Shown here piece by piece: positions 8,400-16,932 of a DNA stretch of 64,000 bases (the stretch's first letter is position 1; each line of letters opens with the position of its first letter). The position numbers were made by a program, and so were the translations under genes. Below the pieces are notes generated by a model. The model was given only the letters and a program-made list of their open reading frames with translations. It was not told the origin of the DNA and did no database searches. The stretch lies in assembly GCF_009711265.1 (NCBI RefSeq), contig NZ_WMII01000003.1, positions 62,001-126,000 on the forward strand, in the 5' to 3' direction. This DNA is from Paracoccus shanxieyensis (lineage in GTDB: Bacteria > Pseudomonadota > Alphaproteobacteria > Rhodobacterales > Rhodobacteraceae).

Positions 8400-9128
8400 A
8401 TGTTCAAGAGGTGGTTCGGCGGCGTGGCTCAGGAAAGCATTCTGGTCGATGGCGATATCGCGGTGCTGCTGCGCCGGTCGTCGCGCGCGCGGCGCATGAT
8501 CCTGCGGGTGACGCGGGCCGAGGGGCAGGTGGTGCTAACCCTGCCGCAGCGCGCCAGCCTGAAGGATGGCCGCGCCTTCGTCGAATCCCGCGTGGAATGG
8601 CTGCGGCAGGTCCGCGCCGAGATGCCGCGCCAGCAGCTTGTGGCGCATGGCGCGCTGCTGCCGGTCGAAGGCCGGCTGCTGCGGATAGCGCCGGTCGCAC
8701 AGATGCGCGGCGCGCCACGGGTCGAAGGCGATGCGCTGCTGATCCCGGCGGCGCGTCCGGCCGGGGTGGTCGTGCAGGCATGGTTGCGCCAGATTGCCCA
8801 CGCGCGGCTGGTTCCGGCCTGTGACCGACACGCCGCGAAGCTGGGCAAGGCCTTCACCGCCATCAGTCTGCGCGATACCCGGTCGCGCTGGGGCAGTTGC
8901 ACGCAGGATGGGCGGCTGATGTTTTCGTGGCGGCTGGCCATGGCCCCGCCCGAGGTGCTGGATTACGTCGCGGCCCATGAGGTCGCGCATCTGGCGCATA
9001 TGGACCATTCGCCCGCCTTCTGGGCCGCGACCGAACGGCTGATGCCGGACTATCAGCAGCACCGCACGTGGCTGAAGCGTCACGGCCATGACCTGATGGC
9101 ATGGCGCTTTCGCGAAAACACCGATTGA
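8400..9128 (+). CDS. YgjP/SprT-type zinc metalloprotease (DUF45, M48-like)
   Basis: A 242-residue protein with the zinc-protease motif HEVAH at residues 193-197, inside YVAAHEVAHLAHMDHSPAFW, and the segment RDTRSRWGSCTQDGRLMFSW before it, both characteristic of the YgjP (DUF45) family. The N-terminal 100 residues form the beta-rich domain common to this group. No signal peptide or membrane segment is visible, so the protein is cytoplasmic. Its natural substrates are unknown. The gene stands alone between a divergent zinc-ribbon gene and the downstream GntR regulator, 31 bases away. Confidence 0.88.
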   Translation: MFKRWFGGVAQESILVDGDIAVLLRRSSRARRMILRVTRAEGQVVLTLPQRASLKDGRAFVESRVEWLRQVRAEMPRQQLVAHGALLPVEGRLLRIAPVAQMRGAPRVEGDALLIPAARPAGVVVQAWLRQIAHARLVPACDRHAAKLGKAFTAISLRDTRSRWGSCTQDGRLMFSWRLAMAPPEVLDYVAAHEVAHLAHMDHSPAFWAATERLMPDYQQHRTWLKRHGHDLMAWRFRENTD

Positions 9129-9141
9129 CGCCCACCTGTTT

Positions 9142-9151
9142 TGTGATCACA
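9142..9151. promoter_or_regulatory. Perfect palindrome upstream of the GntR gene
   Basis: TGTGATCACA is a ten-base perfect palindrome centred nine bases before the ATG of the GntR-family gene. GntR regulators of the FCD class often bind GT-N(few)-AC palindromes and control themselves, so this is a possible autoregulatory operator. The position close to the start fits a repressor site. Confidence 0.35.
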
Positions 9152-9159
9152 GAGACGGA

Positions 9160-9810
9160 ATGAACATCGCCGCCTCCCGCCCGTCCGACGCCCCGGCCCA
9201 TGAACGCCTGTATCGCCATATGCGCGGCCGGATCATGCTGGGCGAACTGCCGCCGGGGCAGGCGATGACGCTGCGCGGTCTGGCGGCGGAGCACCGCGTC
9301 TCGATGACCCCCGCGCGCGAGGCGGTGCGGCGTCTGGTGGCCGAAGGCGCGCTGACGCTGTCATCCTCGGGCCGCATCACCACGCCCGAACTGTCGGTGG
9401 AACGCATCGAGGAACTGGCCGCGCTGCGCGCCCTGATCGAACCCGAGCTGGCCACCCGCGCCCTGCCGCGCGCGCATCAGGCGCTGATCGACCGGCTGGC
9501 GCTGATCAACGCCTCGATCGGCGAGGCGGCCGAGGCGCATGACGCCGTGGGCTATATCCGCACCAATCTGGAATTTCACCGCACGCTGTATCTGCGCGCG
9601 CAGGCCCCGGCGATGCTGGCCATCCTGGAAACCGTCTGGCTGCAGCTTGGCCCGACCATGCGGGCGCTTTACGGCCGCGTGAAGCGGCAAGAGCCGCCGC
9701 GCCATCACCGCATGATCCTTGCCTCGCTGCGGGCCGGGGATGAGCCGGGGCTGCGGCTGGCGGTGCGGGCGGATGTGACGCACGGGCTGCGCCACCTGTC
9801 GCAAAGCTGA
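9160..9810 (+). CDS. GntR-family regulator with FCD ligand-binding domain
   Basis: A 216-residue regulator. Residues 10-75 are the winged helix of the GntR family (AHERLYRHMRGRIMLGELPPGQ, then LAAEHRVSMTPAREAVRRLV), and residues 85-210 are the all-helical FCD domain (LAALRALIEPELATRAL, NLEFHRTLYLRA, HHRMILASLRAGDE), with the Asp/His residues that usually hold a metal ion or organic acid. Such proteins usually repress nearby catabolic genes, but no metabolic partner lies next to it here. An intrinsic terminator follows directly. The effector is unknown. Confidence 0.9.
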   Translation: MNIAASRPSDAPAHERLYRHMRGRIMLGELPPGQAMTLRGLAAEHRVSMTPAREAVRRLVAEGALTLSSSGRITTPELSVERIEELAALRALIEPELATRALPRAHQALIDRLALINASIGEAAEAHDAVGYIRTNLEFHRTLYLRAQAPAMLAILETVWLQLGPTMRALYGRVKRQEPPRHHRMILASLRAGDEPGLRLAVRADVTHGLRHLSQS

Positions 9811-9815
9811 TGAAA

Positions 9816-9840
9816 AAGGCCCGCGCGATGGCGGGCCTTC
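9816..9840. terminator. Intrinsic terminator between GntR gene and homoserine dehydrogenase
   Basis: A nine-base-pair stem AAGGCCCGC (9816-9824) and GCGGGCCTT (9831-9839) with a six-base loop lies between two converging genes. A run of A precedes it and a short T-rich tail follows, so it may work in both directions. Confidence 0.82.
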
Positions 9841-9846
9841 GGTTCT

Positions 9847-11163
9847 TCAGACTTCCTCGATCCGCAATTCGACCGGATCGCCCTGAATGACGCCGGTGCG
9901 CGGCAATTCGGCGATGGCATGATCGATGGCATCGGGCGTGGTCTTATGCGTGACGATCAGCACCGGCGCGCTGCCCGCCGTGTGCTGATGGCCATATTGA
10001 CGCATCCGGTCGATGCTGATCCCGGCCTCGCCCAGAATCGAGGCGACCTTGGCCAGCGCCCCCGGCTTGTCGGTCAAGGACAAGCGCAGGTAATAGGCGG
10101 CAGGAACGGCGGTGCGCGCGGCCTGCGGCTGGCTCAGCTGCGTGGCGGGCTGGCCAAAGCTGGGCATCCGCACGCCGCGCGCGATCTCGATGATGTCCGA
10201 CATCACGGCGCTGGCGGTCGGGCCTTCGCCCGCGCCCGCGCCCCGCAGCACGATCTGCCCGACCGAGTCGCCCTCGATCACGACCATGTTGGTGCCGCCC
10301 TGCAACTGGCCCAGCGGGCTGTCGGCAGGCACCAGACAGGGCGACATGCGCTGTTCCAGCCCGCGCCCGGTCATCTGCGCCACGCCCAGAAGCTTGATGC
10401 GGTATCCCATATCGGCGGCGCGGCGGATGTCGTCGATGCTGACGCGCTCGATGCCTTCGATCTCGACGGCATCGAATGCGGGCCGGGTGCCGAAGGCGAT
10501 CGAGGACAGGATCGCCAGCTTGTGGCTGGCGTCGATGCCGCCCACGTCCAGCGTCGGATCGGCCTCAAGATAGCCAAGCTGGCGGGCTTCCTCGAAGACG
10601 GTCTCATAGGGCAGCCCCGCGCTTTCCATACGGGTCAGGATATAGTTGCAGGTGCCGTTCATCACGCCCATGACGCGGCGGATCTCGTTGCCGGCCAGCG
10701 ATTCCGTCATCGCCTTGATGACGGGGATGCCGCCCGCGACGGCGGCCTCGAAGCGCAGCACGCAGCCATTGGCCTCGGCCAGTTCGGCCAGTTCCTGCCC
10801 ATGGATCGCCAGCAGCGCCTTGTTGGCGGTCACCACGTCCTTGCCCGCCTTCAACGCGGCGGTCACCGCCTCGCGCGCGATGCCTTCGTCGCCGCCGACC
10901 AGTTCCACGAACACGTCGATATCGTTGCGCACCGCCAGGGCGCGCGCATCCTGTTCCCAGCCATAGGCCGACAGGTCGACATCGCGGTTCTTCATCTTGT
11001 CGCGGGCGCTGACGGCGGTGATCGCCACGGGCCGCCCGGCACGCATCGACAGCATCGCCGCATGGTTCTGGATGATCTTGACGGTCCCGGTGCCAACCGT
11101 GCCCAGGCCAGCGATGCCAAGACGAAGCGGAGAGGCGTCTTGCCCCTTGTTCTGGGCGTTCAT
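9847..11163 (-). CDS. hom: Homoserine dehydrogenase
   Basis: A 438-residue enzyme that reduces aspartate semialdehyde to homoserine on the way to threonine, methionine and isoleucine. The start region LRLGIAGLGTVGTGTVKII holds the nucleotide-binding GxGxxG. The catalytic region contains GGIPVIKAMTESLAGNEIRR and GVMNGTCNYILTRM, followed by YLEADPTLDVGGIDASHKLAILS. Residues 350-435 form an ACT domain (AYYLRLSLTDKPGALAKVAS), which in this family allows feedback by threonine. An alternative TTG start at 11187 would add eight residues; the ATG is preferred. The gene stands alone. Confidence 0.96.
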   Translation of the reverse strand: MNAQNKGQDASPLRLGIAGLGTVGTGTVKIIQNHAAMLSMRAGRPVAITAVSARDKMKNRDVDLSAYGWEQDARALAVRNDIDVFVELVGGDEGIAREAVTAALKAGKDVVTANKALLAIHGQELAELAEANGCVLRFEAAVAGGIPVIKAMTESLAGNEIRRVMGVMNGTCNYILTRMESAGLPYETVFEEARQLGYLEADPTLDVGGIDASHKLAILSSIAFGTRPAFDAVEIEGIERVSIDDIRRAADMGYRIKLLGVAQMTGRGLEQRMSPCLVPADSPLGQLQGGTNMVVIEGDSVGQIVLRGAGAGEGPTASAVMSDIIEIARGVRMPSFGQPATQLSQPQAARTAVPAAYYLRLSLTDKPGALAKVASILGEAGISIDRMRQYGHQHTAGSAPVLIVTHKTTPDAIDHAIAELPRTGVIQGDPVELRIEEV

Positions 11164-11225
11164 GTGAAGCTCGTTCTTATGGGTCAAGGCGTGTTAGCGG
11201 ATGCCGCAGGCTGTTGCAACGCGGC

Positions 11226-11774
11226 TTAGACCTGATCGTCGCCCGCCCAGTAGCCGTCGATGCCGGTCACGCGCATCACGCCGATGACGCGCTGGCCGAT
11301 CTGAACCGTGTCGTGCAGGATCCTGCGCAGATCGCCGATGCCCAGCGGATGCTCGAAGGGCACGCCCTGCGTGTTGACAAAGGCCGGGTGCCACAGGCCG
11401 GGGTCGTCCGTCGGCCGCCACGAGGCATGGCACAGATGGTTTCTGTGCCGCTTGATGTCATGCAGGTGATCGGTGATGGCATCGCGGTCGTGCAGACCGG
11501 CATGGCGGCGCATGGCGCTGTCCAGCCGGTCGATCAGCGTCCCCATGGAATCATCGGCAAGATCGCCCATCTTGGCCAGCCAGACCTGCAATTCCTGCGG
11601 CGTCAGATCATCGGCCAGCCGGGCGCGGTCCAGCGCAAAGATGGCGCGCTTCAGGATCTCCTCCAGCCAGCCGAAACTGGCCACGCATTGCCCCAGCGCC
11701 GCCGCGAAATCGGCGGGCAGATCATAATGCGTCTCGGGCGGGGGGCCTATTCGCGCCACAGGTCTTTCACCCAT
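11226..11774 (-). CDS. Unknown protein with HEPN-like RN-x-L-x-H motif
   Basis: A 182-residue protein that is mostly alpha-helical by composition. The first half reads AAALGQCVASFGWLEEILKR, a helix that ends in a pattern common in HEPN-fold proteins, and the second half has RHRNHLCHASW, which contains the Rx4H (RNHLCH) motif that forms the active site of HEPN ribonucleases. This is a structural guess from motif spacing, not a confirmed family assignment. The gene starts inside the end of the upstream glycosyltransferase-like gene (28-base overlap, start at 11774), so translation is probably coupled. No nucleotidyltransferase (MNT) partner of the sort seen in MNT-HEPN toxin pairs is next to it. 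Confidence 0.6.
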   Translation of the reverse strand: MGERPVARIGPPPETHYDLPADFAAALGQCVASFGWLEEILKRAIFALDRARLADDLTPQELQVWLAKMGDLADDSMGTLIDRLDSAMRRHAGLHDRDAITDHLHDIKRHRNHLCHASWRPTDDPGLWHPAFVNTQGVPFEHPLGIGDLRRILHDTVQIGQRVIGVMRVTGIDGYWAGDDQV

Positions 11775-12571
11775 GGCACGGGCAGCAGATAATGCCGCAG
11801 ATGCTTGCCCAGGCTTTCGCGCCGCCGCCCGTCGAAGGTGGCGCGCAAATGATCGCCCGGCTCGCGGTGGCTGTCGTTCTCGCTCCAGCGACCGGCAATG
11901 GCGTCGGGCGGGTTCAGATCGCCGGGAAAGATCACGATCCTCGTGCCGGCCGGGATCCGGGCCTCGCGCAGATAGTTCAGCGGAAAGTTCGGAATGCAAT
12001 GCATGCGGAAATGCGCCAGCCAGCCCTTGGGCCAGAACTTGACGCCGCCGGGGGCATTGCGGGTGACGAAGCGCTGCTCATATTTGAACTTGTCGGCGGC
12101 GGCCTGCGGATCGGCGGCAAAGATCGCCTGCAGCGGCTTCAGCTTGCCCACCCGCATCCGATAGACCGAGGTCTGGCCCATCTTCTCCAGCGGCGTATTC
12201 GGGTTCAGCCCGACATAGGTGTCGTCAGGATCGCCATGGCTGAAGAAATCGTCCAGACTGCCGGTGATGATGACATCCAGATCCAAAAACAGCACGACGC
12301 CGGTCACATCGCCCAGATCGCCCCAAAGTCGGGATTTCGGCCATTTCCCCTTGGTGCGCTGCGGCGCCTGATATTCGAATTCCGGCAGGGGCCGCACGGC
12401 GATGTCGGGATGCAGCCCCGCCCCATCATCGGTAAAGCAATACAGCCGGAACGGCGGCGTGATGTTTCTGGCCACCATCGCATGCAGCCGGTTCACGAAT
12501 TCCGGCCCGAATTTCGTGCCCCATTTGATGCAGATGATCTGCTTGACCGTGCCGTTGCGCCCGTCGTTCAT
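11747..12571 (-). CDS. Glycosyltransferase-like protein
   Basis: A 274-residue protein beginning MNDGRNGTVKQIICIKWGTK, with a Rossmann-like opening and the sequence VVLFLDLDVIITGSLDDFF, a DxD-type motif that in glycosyltransferases binds the metal and nucleotide sugar. Late residues include NFPLNYLREARIPAGTRIVI and PPDAIAGRW. This resembles the GT-A fold of family 8-like transferases, but donor and acceptor are unknown. The ATG at 12571 was chosen because the residues before it in the frame have no conserved look and would need a non-ATG start. It overlaps the downstream HEPN-like gene by 28 bases, so both belong to one transcript. Confidence 0.72.
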   Translation of the reverse strand: MNDGRNGTVKQIICIKWGTKFGPEFVNRLHAMVARNITPPFRLYCFTDDGAGLHPDIAVRPLPEFEYQAPQRTKGKWPKSRLWGDLGDVTGVVLFLDLDVIITGSLDDFFSHGDPDDTYVGLNPNTPLEKMGQTSVYRMRVGKLKPLQAIFAADPQAAADKFKYEQRFVTRNAPGGVKFWPKGWLAHFRMHCIPNFPLNYLREARIPAGTRIVIFPGDLNPPDAIAGRWSENDSHREPGDHLRATFDGRRRESLGKHLRHYLLPVPWVKDLWRE

Positions 12572-12625
12572 GCCGTCCTCGTGTTTTCGCGCCAGACTGT
12601 CACGCGACCGGGGCGCAGGCAAGGC

Positions 12626-13120
12626 TCACAGGATCTTCTGCAACAGCACCAGATCCAGCCAACGGTCGAACTTGCGACCCGATTGCGGCATCAGGCCGAC
12701 GCGCTGAAAGCCGATGGCCTCGTGAAAGGCGATGCCGTCCGGATTTTCCGAGGCGACGGCGGCCACCATGGTATGCGCGCCCGCGGCCTTCGCATGCGCG
12801 CAGATCGCGGCCATCAGCGCCCGGCCCGTGCCCTTGCCGCGCGCGGCGGGGGCCAGCAGCACGGTATGCTCCATGGCATGGCGATAGCCATTACCGCCGC
12901 GATACTGGTCATAGGTCGCGATGCCAAGAATGCCGTCCTCGGCCTCGGCCACCAGCATCTCGCGCCCCGCCGCGCGGCGGGTGGCGATCATCGCGCCCAA
13001 GGTCTCAAGGCTGCGCTCCTCACTGGAAAAGATGATCGTCGTCTCGCGGATGATCGGGTTCCAGAAGGCCAGAATGGCAGGCAGATCGTCCGGCCGGACG
13101 GGGCGAATGTTCATGTCCAT
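12626..13120 (-). CDS. GNAT acetyltransferase, phosphinothricin-acetyltransferase-like
   Basis: A 164-residue member of the GNAT family. It opens MDMNIRPVRPDDLPAILAFW, and the acetyl-CoA site is seen as LAPAARGKGTGRALMAAICA. The spacing and the closing GFQRVGLMPQSGRKFDRWLD resemble the Pat/Bar and MddA group, which acetylates phosphinothricin-like or methionine sulfoximine-like amino acid analogues. In most bacteria such proteins detoxify cell-derived or environmental amines; the substrate here is not known. Two ATGs six bases apart (13120 and 13114) could both serve as start. Confidence 0.85.
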   Translation of the reverse strand: MDMNIRPVRPDDLPAILAFWNPIIRETTIIFSSEERSLETLGAMIATRRAAGREMLVAEAEDGILGIATYDQYRGGNGYRHAMEHTVLLAPAARGKGTGRALMAAICAHAKAAGAHTMVAAVASENPDGIAFHEAIGFQRVGLMPQSGRKFDRWLDLVLLQKIL

Positions 13121-13238
13121 GTTCCACAAGCGATCCTGCGGCGCGCGCAATCCGGACCGGTCCCGGCCATCGGCGCGCCGCATGAAGGTTTCCTTGTTTT
13201 ACAAATACCCAACGCAAGGCAGCCGCAAGCCCCGGCGC

Positions 13239-15383
13239 TCAGGCATCGCGCGCGGCGCGGATCAGGTTCAGGATATCGCGCGCGGCCGAGGGGATGTTGG
13301 TCCCCGGCCCGAAAATCGCCTTCACTCCGGCGGCGCGCAGAAACTCGTAATCCTGCTGCGGGATCACCCCGCCGCAGATCACCAGAATCTCCTCGGCCCC
13401 CTGTGCCTTCAGCGCGGCGATCAGCTTCGGAGCCAGCGTCTTGTGCCCCGCCGCCTGCGAGGAAATGCCCACGACATGCACGTCGTTGTCCACCGCGTCC
13501 TGCGCGGCTTCCTCGGGGGTCTGAAACAGCGGGCCGACATCCACGTCAAAGCCGATATCGGCGAAGGCTGTGGCGATCACCTTGGCGCCACGATCATGGC
13601 CGTCCTGACCCATCTTCACCACCAGCATCCGCGGGCGGCGGCCTTCCTCTTCGGCAAATGCCTCGATGTCGCGCTGGATCGCCGCGAATTCCGCATCGCC
13701 CTCATAGGCGGCACCATAAACCCCTGCCAATGTCTTCACCTCTGCCCTGTGGCGCCCGAAGGTGCCTTCCATCGCCAGACTGATCTCGCCGACGCTGGCG
13801 CGCGCGCGGGCGCATTCGACCGCCGCCTCCAGCAGATTGCCGCCTTCCACCGTGCGGCGGCCCAGTTCCAGCAGCGCCGCATCGCAGGCCGCCTGATCGC
13901 GGGTGGCGCGGATGCGCTCCAGCCGGGCGATCTGGGCATCGCGCACCTTCACATTGTCGATGTCCAGAATGTCGATCGGATCCTCCTTGGCCAGCCGATA
14001 CTTGTTCACACCGACGATCACATCCTCGCCCCGGTCGATCTGGGCCTGCCGCCGCGCCGCCGTCTCTTCGATCCGCAGCTTGGGCATCCCCGAGGCGACG
14101 GCCTTGGTCATGCCGCCCATCGCCTCGACCTCCTCGATCAGCGCCCAGGCCTTGTCGGCCAGCTCGGCGGTCAGGCTTTCGACGTAATAGCTGCCCGCCA
14201 GCGGGTCGACGACATGGGTGATGCCGGTTTCCTCTTGCAGGATCAGCTGGGTGTTGCGGGCGATGCGGGCGCTGAATTCGGTGGGCAGGGCGATGGCTTC
14301 GTCCAGCGCGTTGGTGTGCAGCGATTGCGTGCCGCCCAGTGCCGCCGCCATCGCCTCATAGGCGGTGCGGATGACGTTGTTATAGGGATCCTGTTCCTGC
14401 AGGCTGACGCCCGAGGTCTGGCAATGCGTGCGCAGCATCAGACTGCCGGGCTTTTTCGGCGCGAATTCCTGCATGATCCGCGTCCACAGCAGCCGCGCCG
14501 CGCGCAGCTTGGCGGCCTCCATGAAGAAGTTCATGCCGATGGCGAAAAAGAACGACAGCCGCCCGGCGAACTGGTCCACATCCATCCCGGCGCTCAGCGC
14601 CGCGCGGACATATTCGCGCCCGTCGGCCAGCGTATAGGCCAGCTCCTGCACAAGGTTCGCGCCCGCCTCCTGCATGTGATAGCCGGAGATCGAGATCGAG
14701 TTGAACTTGGGCATCTCATTGCTGGTATATTCGATGATGTCGGCAATGATGCGCATCGAGGGTTCGGGCGGATAGATATAGGTGTTCCGCACCATGAACT
14801 CTTTCAGGATGTCGTTCTGGATCGTGCCGGACAGCAGCGACCGGTCATGGCCCTGTTCTTCGCCGGTGACGATGAAACTGGCCAGAATCGGGATTACCGC
14901 GCCGTTCATCGTCATGGACACGGAAACTTTATCCAGCGGAATGCCGTCGAACAGGATCTTCATGTCCTCGACAGAATCGATGGCGACCCCGGCCTTGCCC
15001 ACGTCACCCTCGACGCGCGGATGGTCGCTGTCATAGCCGCGATGCGTGGCCAGATCGAAGGCCACCGACACGCCCTGCTGCCCCGCCGCCAGCGCGCGGC
15101 GGTAAAACGCATTCGACTCCTCGGCCGTCGAAAACCCGGCATATTGCCGGATTGTCCACGGCCGTCCGGCATACATCGTCGCGCGCGGGCCACGCGTGAA
15201 GGGCGCAATCCCCGGCAGGCTGCCCAGATGCGCAAGGCCCGCCAGATCGTCCTGGGTATAAAGCGGCTTGACCTCGATCCCCTCCAGCGTCTGCCAGTTC
15301 AGGCTGGACGGATCGGCGCCCTTCAGCTCTTTGCTGGCCAGTTTTTGCCATGTTTCAAGACTGGCTTTGTCGCTCTCGCTCAT
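13239..15383 (-). CDS. Methylmalonyl-CoA mutase
   Basis: A 714-residue single-chain mutase that converts (R)-methylmalonyl-CoA to succinyl-CoA with adenosylcobalamin, the last step of propionyl-CoA assimilation. The N-terminal barrel has [20 protein letters not shown] (CoA-binding) and [18 protein letters not shown]. Residues 586-714 form the B12-binding domain, with the signature DGHDRG near residues 594-599 (His596 being the cobalt ligand), then [10 protein letters not shown] and [10 protein letters not shown]. The length is normal. It is divergent from the DUF4174 gene at 15441. The propionyl-CoA carboxylase genes lie 1.5-7 kb away on the same strand, a conserved neighbourhood in Rhodobacteraceae; the epimerase is not in the window. 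Confidence 0.97.
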   Translation of the reverse strand: MSESDKASLETWQKLASKELKGADPSSLNWQTLEGIEVKPLYTQDDLAGLAHLGSLPGIAPFTRGPRATMYAGRPWTIRQYAGFSTAEESNAFYRRALAAGQQGVSVAFDLATHRGYDSDHPRVEGDVGKAGVAIDSVEDMKILFDGIPLDKVSVSMTMNGAVIPILASFIVTGEEQGHDRSLLSGTIQNDILKEFMVRNTYIYPPEPSMRIIADIIEYTSNEMPKFNSISISGYHMQEAGANLVQELAYTLADGREYVRAALSAGMDVDQFAGRLSFFFAIGMNFFMEAAKLRAARLLWTRIMQEFAPKKPGSLMLRTHCQTSGVSLQEQDPYNNVIRTAYEAMAAALGGTQSLHTNALDEAIALPTEFSARIARNTQLILQEETGITHVVDPLAGSYYVESLTAELADKAWALIEEVEAMGGMTKAVASGMPKLRIEETAARRQAQIDRGEDVIVGVNKYRLAKEDPIDILDIDNVKVRDAQIARLERIRATRDQAACDAALLELGRRTVEGGNLLEAAVECARARASVGEISLAMEGTFGRHRAEVKTLAGVYGAAYEGDAEFAAIQRDIEAFAEEEGRRPRMLVVKMGQDGHDRGAKVIATAFADIGFDVDVGPLFQTPEEAAQDAVDNDVHVVGISSQAAGHKTLAPKLIAALKAQGAEEILVICGGVIPQQDYEFLRAAGVKAIFGPGTNIPSAARDILNLIRAARDA

Positions 15384-15440
15384 CTTGCATCCTTTCGCAT
15401 GGCCGTCGCGTGCCTATATGAAGGTAGGGACGGGGGTACG

Positions 15441-15956
15441 ATGAAACTGAATCGGTTGATCTTTTTGGCAGTTGTGCCGCTGGTGGCGGCGATGGGCTCG
15501 CGCCCCGAGGGCGACGGCCACCAGCCATATGTGCGCAGCGAGGTTCCGGCGGCGCGCTCTGAAAGCAGCGCCACGGATCGCGGGAATCCGCGCGAGTTGC
15601 GCATCCTGCCCGCCGCCGAGGCCGACCCGCAGGACTTCATGTGGCAGGCCCGCCCGGTGGTGGTCTTTGCCGACAGCGCCTCGGATCCGGCCTTTACCGA
15701 CCAGATCGCCATGCTGGAACGCGATCCCACGGCGCTGAACCTGCGCGATGTCGTGGTCATCACCGACAGCGATCCGGCGGCGGCGTCCGTCTGGCGGCGG
15801 CAATTGCGCCCCGAGGGGTTCTCGCTGGTGCTGATGGACAAGGACGGGCAGGTCAAGCAACGCAAACCCGCGCCATGGTCGGTGCGAGAGATTTCGCGCG
15901 CCATCGACAAGTTTCCGCTGCGCCTGCAGGAAATCGGCCGCGCCGGTCTGCCATAG
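15441..15956 (+). CDS. Exported DUF4174-type protein
   Basis: A 171-residue protein with an N-terminal hydrophobic leader (MKLNRLIFLAVVPLVAAMGS), so it is probably exported to the periplasm. The body contains FMWQARPVVVFADSASDPAF, DPTALNLRDVVVITDSDPAA and GFSLVLMDKDGQVKQRKPAP, the thioredoxin-fold-like pattern of the DUF4174 family, but with no CxxC pair, so no redox role is expected from it. DUF4174 proteins have no settled function. The gene is divergent from methylmalonyl-CoA mutase (57 bases between the starts), but nothing else ties the two. The start at 15441 gives the leader its full hydrophobic length. Confidence 0.78.
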   Translation: MKLNRLIFLAVVPLVAAMGSRPEGDGHQPYVRSEVPAARSESSATDRGNPRELRILPAAEADPQDFMWQARPVVVFADSASDPAFTDQIAMLERDPTALNLRDVVVITDSDPAAASVWRRQLRPEGFSLVLMDKDGQVKQRKPAPWSVREISRAIDKFPLRLQEIGRAGLP

Positions 15957-16094
15957 ATTGCCACGCCGTCCCTTGTCAGCCGCGTGACGCGGGGGATTGT
16001 CTGGAAATTCGCAACGACTTCATTGCGGGACGGCGCCCGGCGCATTATCTTGGAAACAGGGCGGAAGGTCTGCCCCGATGAAAGGGACCGTGCC

Positions 16095-16277
16095 ATGTCC
16101 AAATCGACCCAGCCGCGCATCAGCGAGCCCGCCGCTCCGCCCAAGCGCCGCCGTCTGGACCCCGATACCCAGCAATTGGTCGAACGGCTGCGCAGCGCGC
16201 GCACCGCGAATGAGATGGCCGTTATCGTCGGTCTGAAACCCATCAAAGGCCGCTCCGGTCCGAAAATCGCGTATTGA
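16095..16277 (+). CDS. Short basic protein of unknown function
   Basis: A 60-residue protein, MSKSTQPRISEPAAPPKRRR at the start and GLKPIKGRSGPKIAY at the end. It is strongly basic, proline-rich at the N-terminus, and has one central amphipathic helix (DTQQLVERLRSARTANEMAV). No recognised domain. The ATG at 16095 follows a GGGACCG stretch. Its 3' end overlaps the 3' end of the opposite-strand membrane-anchored gene by 35 bases, and its codon use resembles the neighbours, so it is probably real, but only comparison across species could settle it. Confidence 0.55.
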   Translation: MSKSTQPRISEPAAPPKRRRLDPDTQQLVERLRSARTANEMAVIVGLKPIKGRSGPKIAY

Positions 16278-16929
16278 GCCGGGCGCGCAACTCTTCCAGC
16301 TCGGCAGGCAGGCTTGACGCCAGCCGCGACAGTTCCGCCTGACGCGCCGCAAGCACCGCCGCTTTTTCCTCGTCCAGCATCTGGCGCAGCGCATCTTCGC
16401 CGAAGAACACGCTGGTCATCAGCAGTCGCAGCGCCTCTTGCCCGCTTTCCAGCGCGGCCTCGCTGAGTTCCAGATAATCGCCGAACATGGCCACCGCGCG
16501 GGCGTGATCCGTATTGGCCTGTTTGTGCATCGCTTCGGCCAAGGCGGCCATGATCGACAATTGCCGGTAATAGGTCACCACCGGGTCGATGACATCGGCG
16601 GGCAGGATATGCACATCCTCGATGATCGCCGAGAAAATCCGGTCATTGGCCTGCGCGGGCACGAAGGGAATGCGGTTCTGGTCGTGCAGGCTGTCCAGCA
16701 GCGCCACCCGCTCTGACGCATCCAGCCGCTGACCTTCCAGCGCCACGACATGGGCGCGGATCTCGGCCAGCAGCGCGCGCTGGACATCGCTGACACGTTC
16801 GGTGCGCAGCGCACGGTCGCGGCGGCGGTTCAGCCAGTCATTGACCGGCCATGCCAGCATCGCCACGCAGGCGGCGACCAGCGCCGCCATGACGGTGGGA
16901 TTAAGGATGCTGCCCTGACCTTTTAGCAT
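16243..16929 (-). CDS. Membrane-anchored helical protein of unknown function
   Basis: A 228-residue protein with one N-terminal membrane segment (NPTVMAALVAACVAMLAWPV) followed by a basic RRRDRALR stop-transfer sequence, so the rest probably lies in the cytoplasm. That rest is almost wholly helical, with coiled-coil-like stretches near residues 45-75 and 185-225 (for example LAARQAELSRLASSLPAELE). I recognise no enzymatic motif. It stands three bases after the stop side of pccA, with pccA transcribed toward lower coordinates away from this gene, so it may be transcribed from the pccA transcript as a downstream gene. Function unknown. Confidence 0.7.
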   Translation of the reverse strand: MLKGQGSILNPTVMAALVAACVAMLAWPVNDWLNRRRDRALRTERVSDVQRALLAEIRAHVVALEGQRLDASERVALLDSLHDQNRIPFVPAQANDRIFSAIIEDVHILPADVIDPVVTYYRQLSIMAALAEAMHKQANTDHARAVAMFGDYLELSEAALESGQEALRLLMTSVFFGEDALRQMLDEEKAAVLAARQAELSRLASSLPAELEELRARLNTRFSDRSGL

Positions 16930-16932
16930 GGC

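Noticed and set aside
9847-11187. The TTG at 11187 as start of homoserine dehydrogenase
   Set aside because: The ATG at 11163 begins nearer the conserved nucleotide-binding region and needs no rare start codon.
12921-15956. A 1011-codon plus-strand frame across methylmalonyl-CoA mutase
   Set aside because: Only its last 171 codons (from 15441) are a real gene; the rest mirrors the mutase on the other strand.
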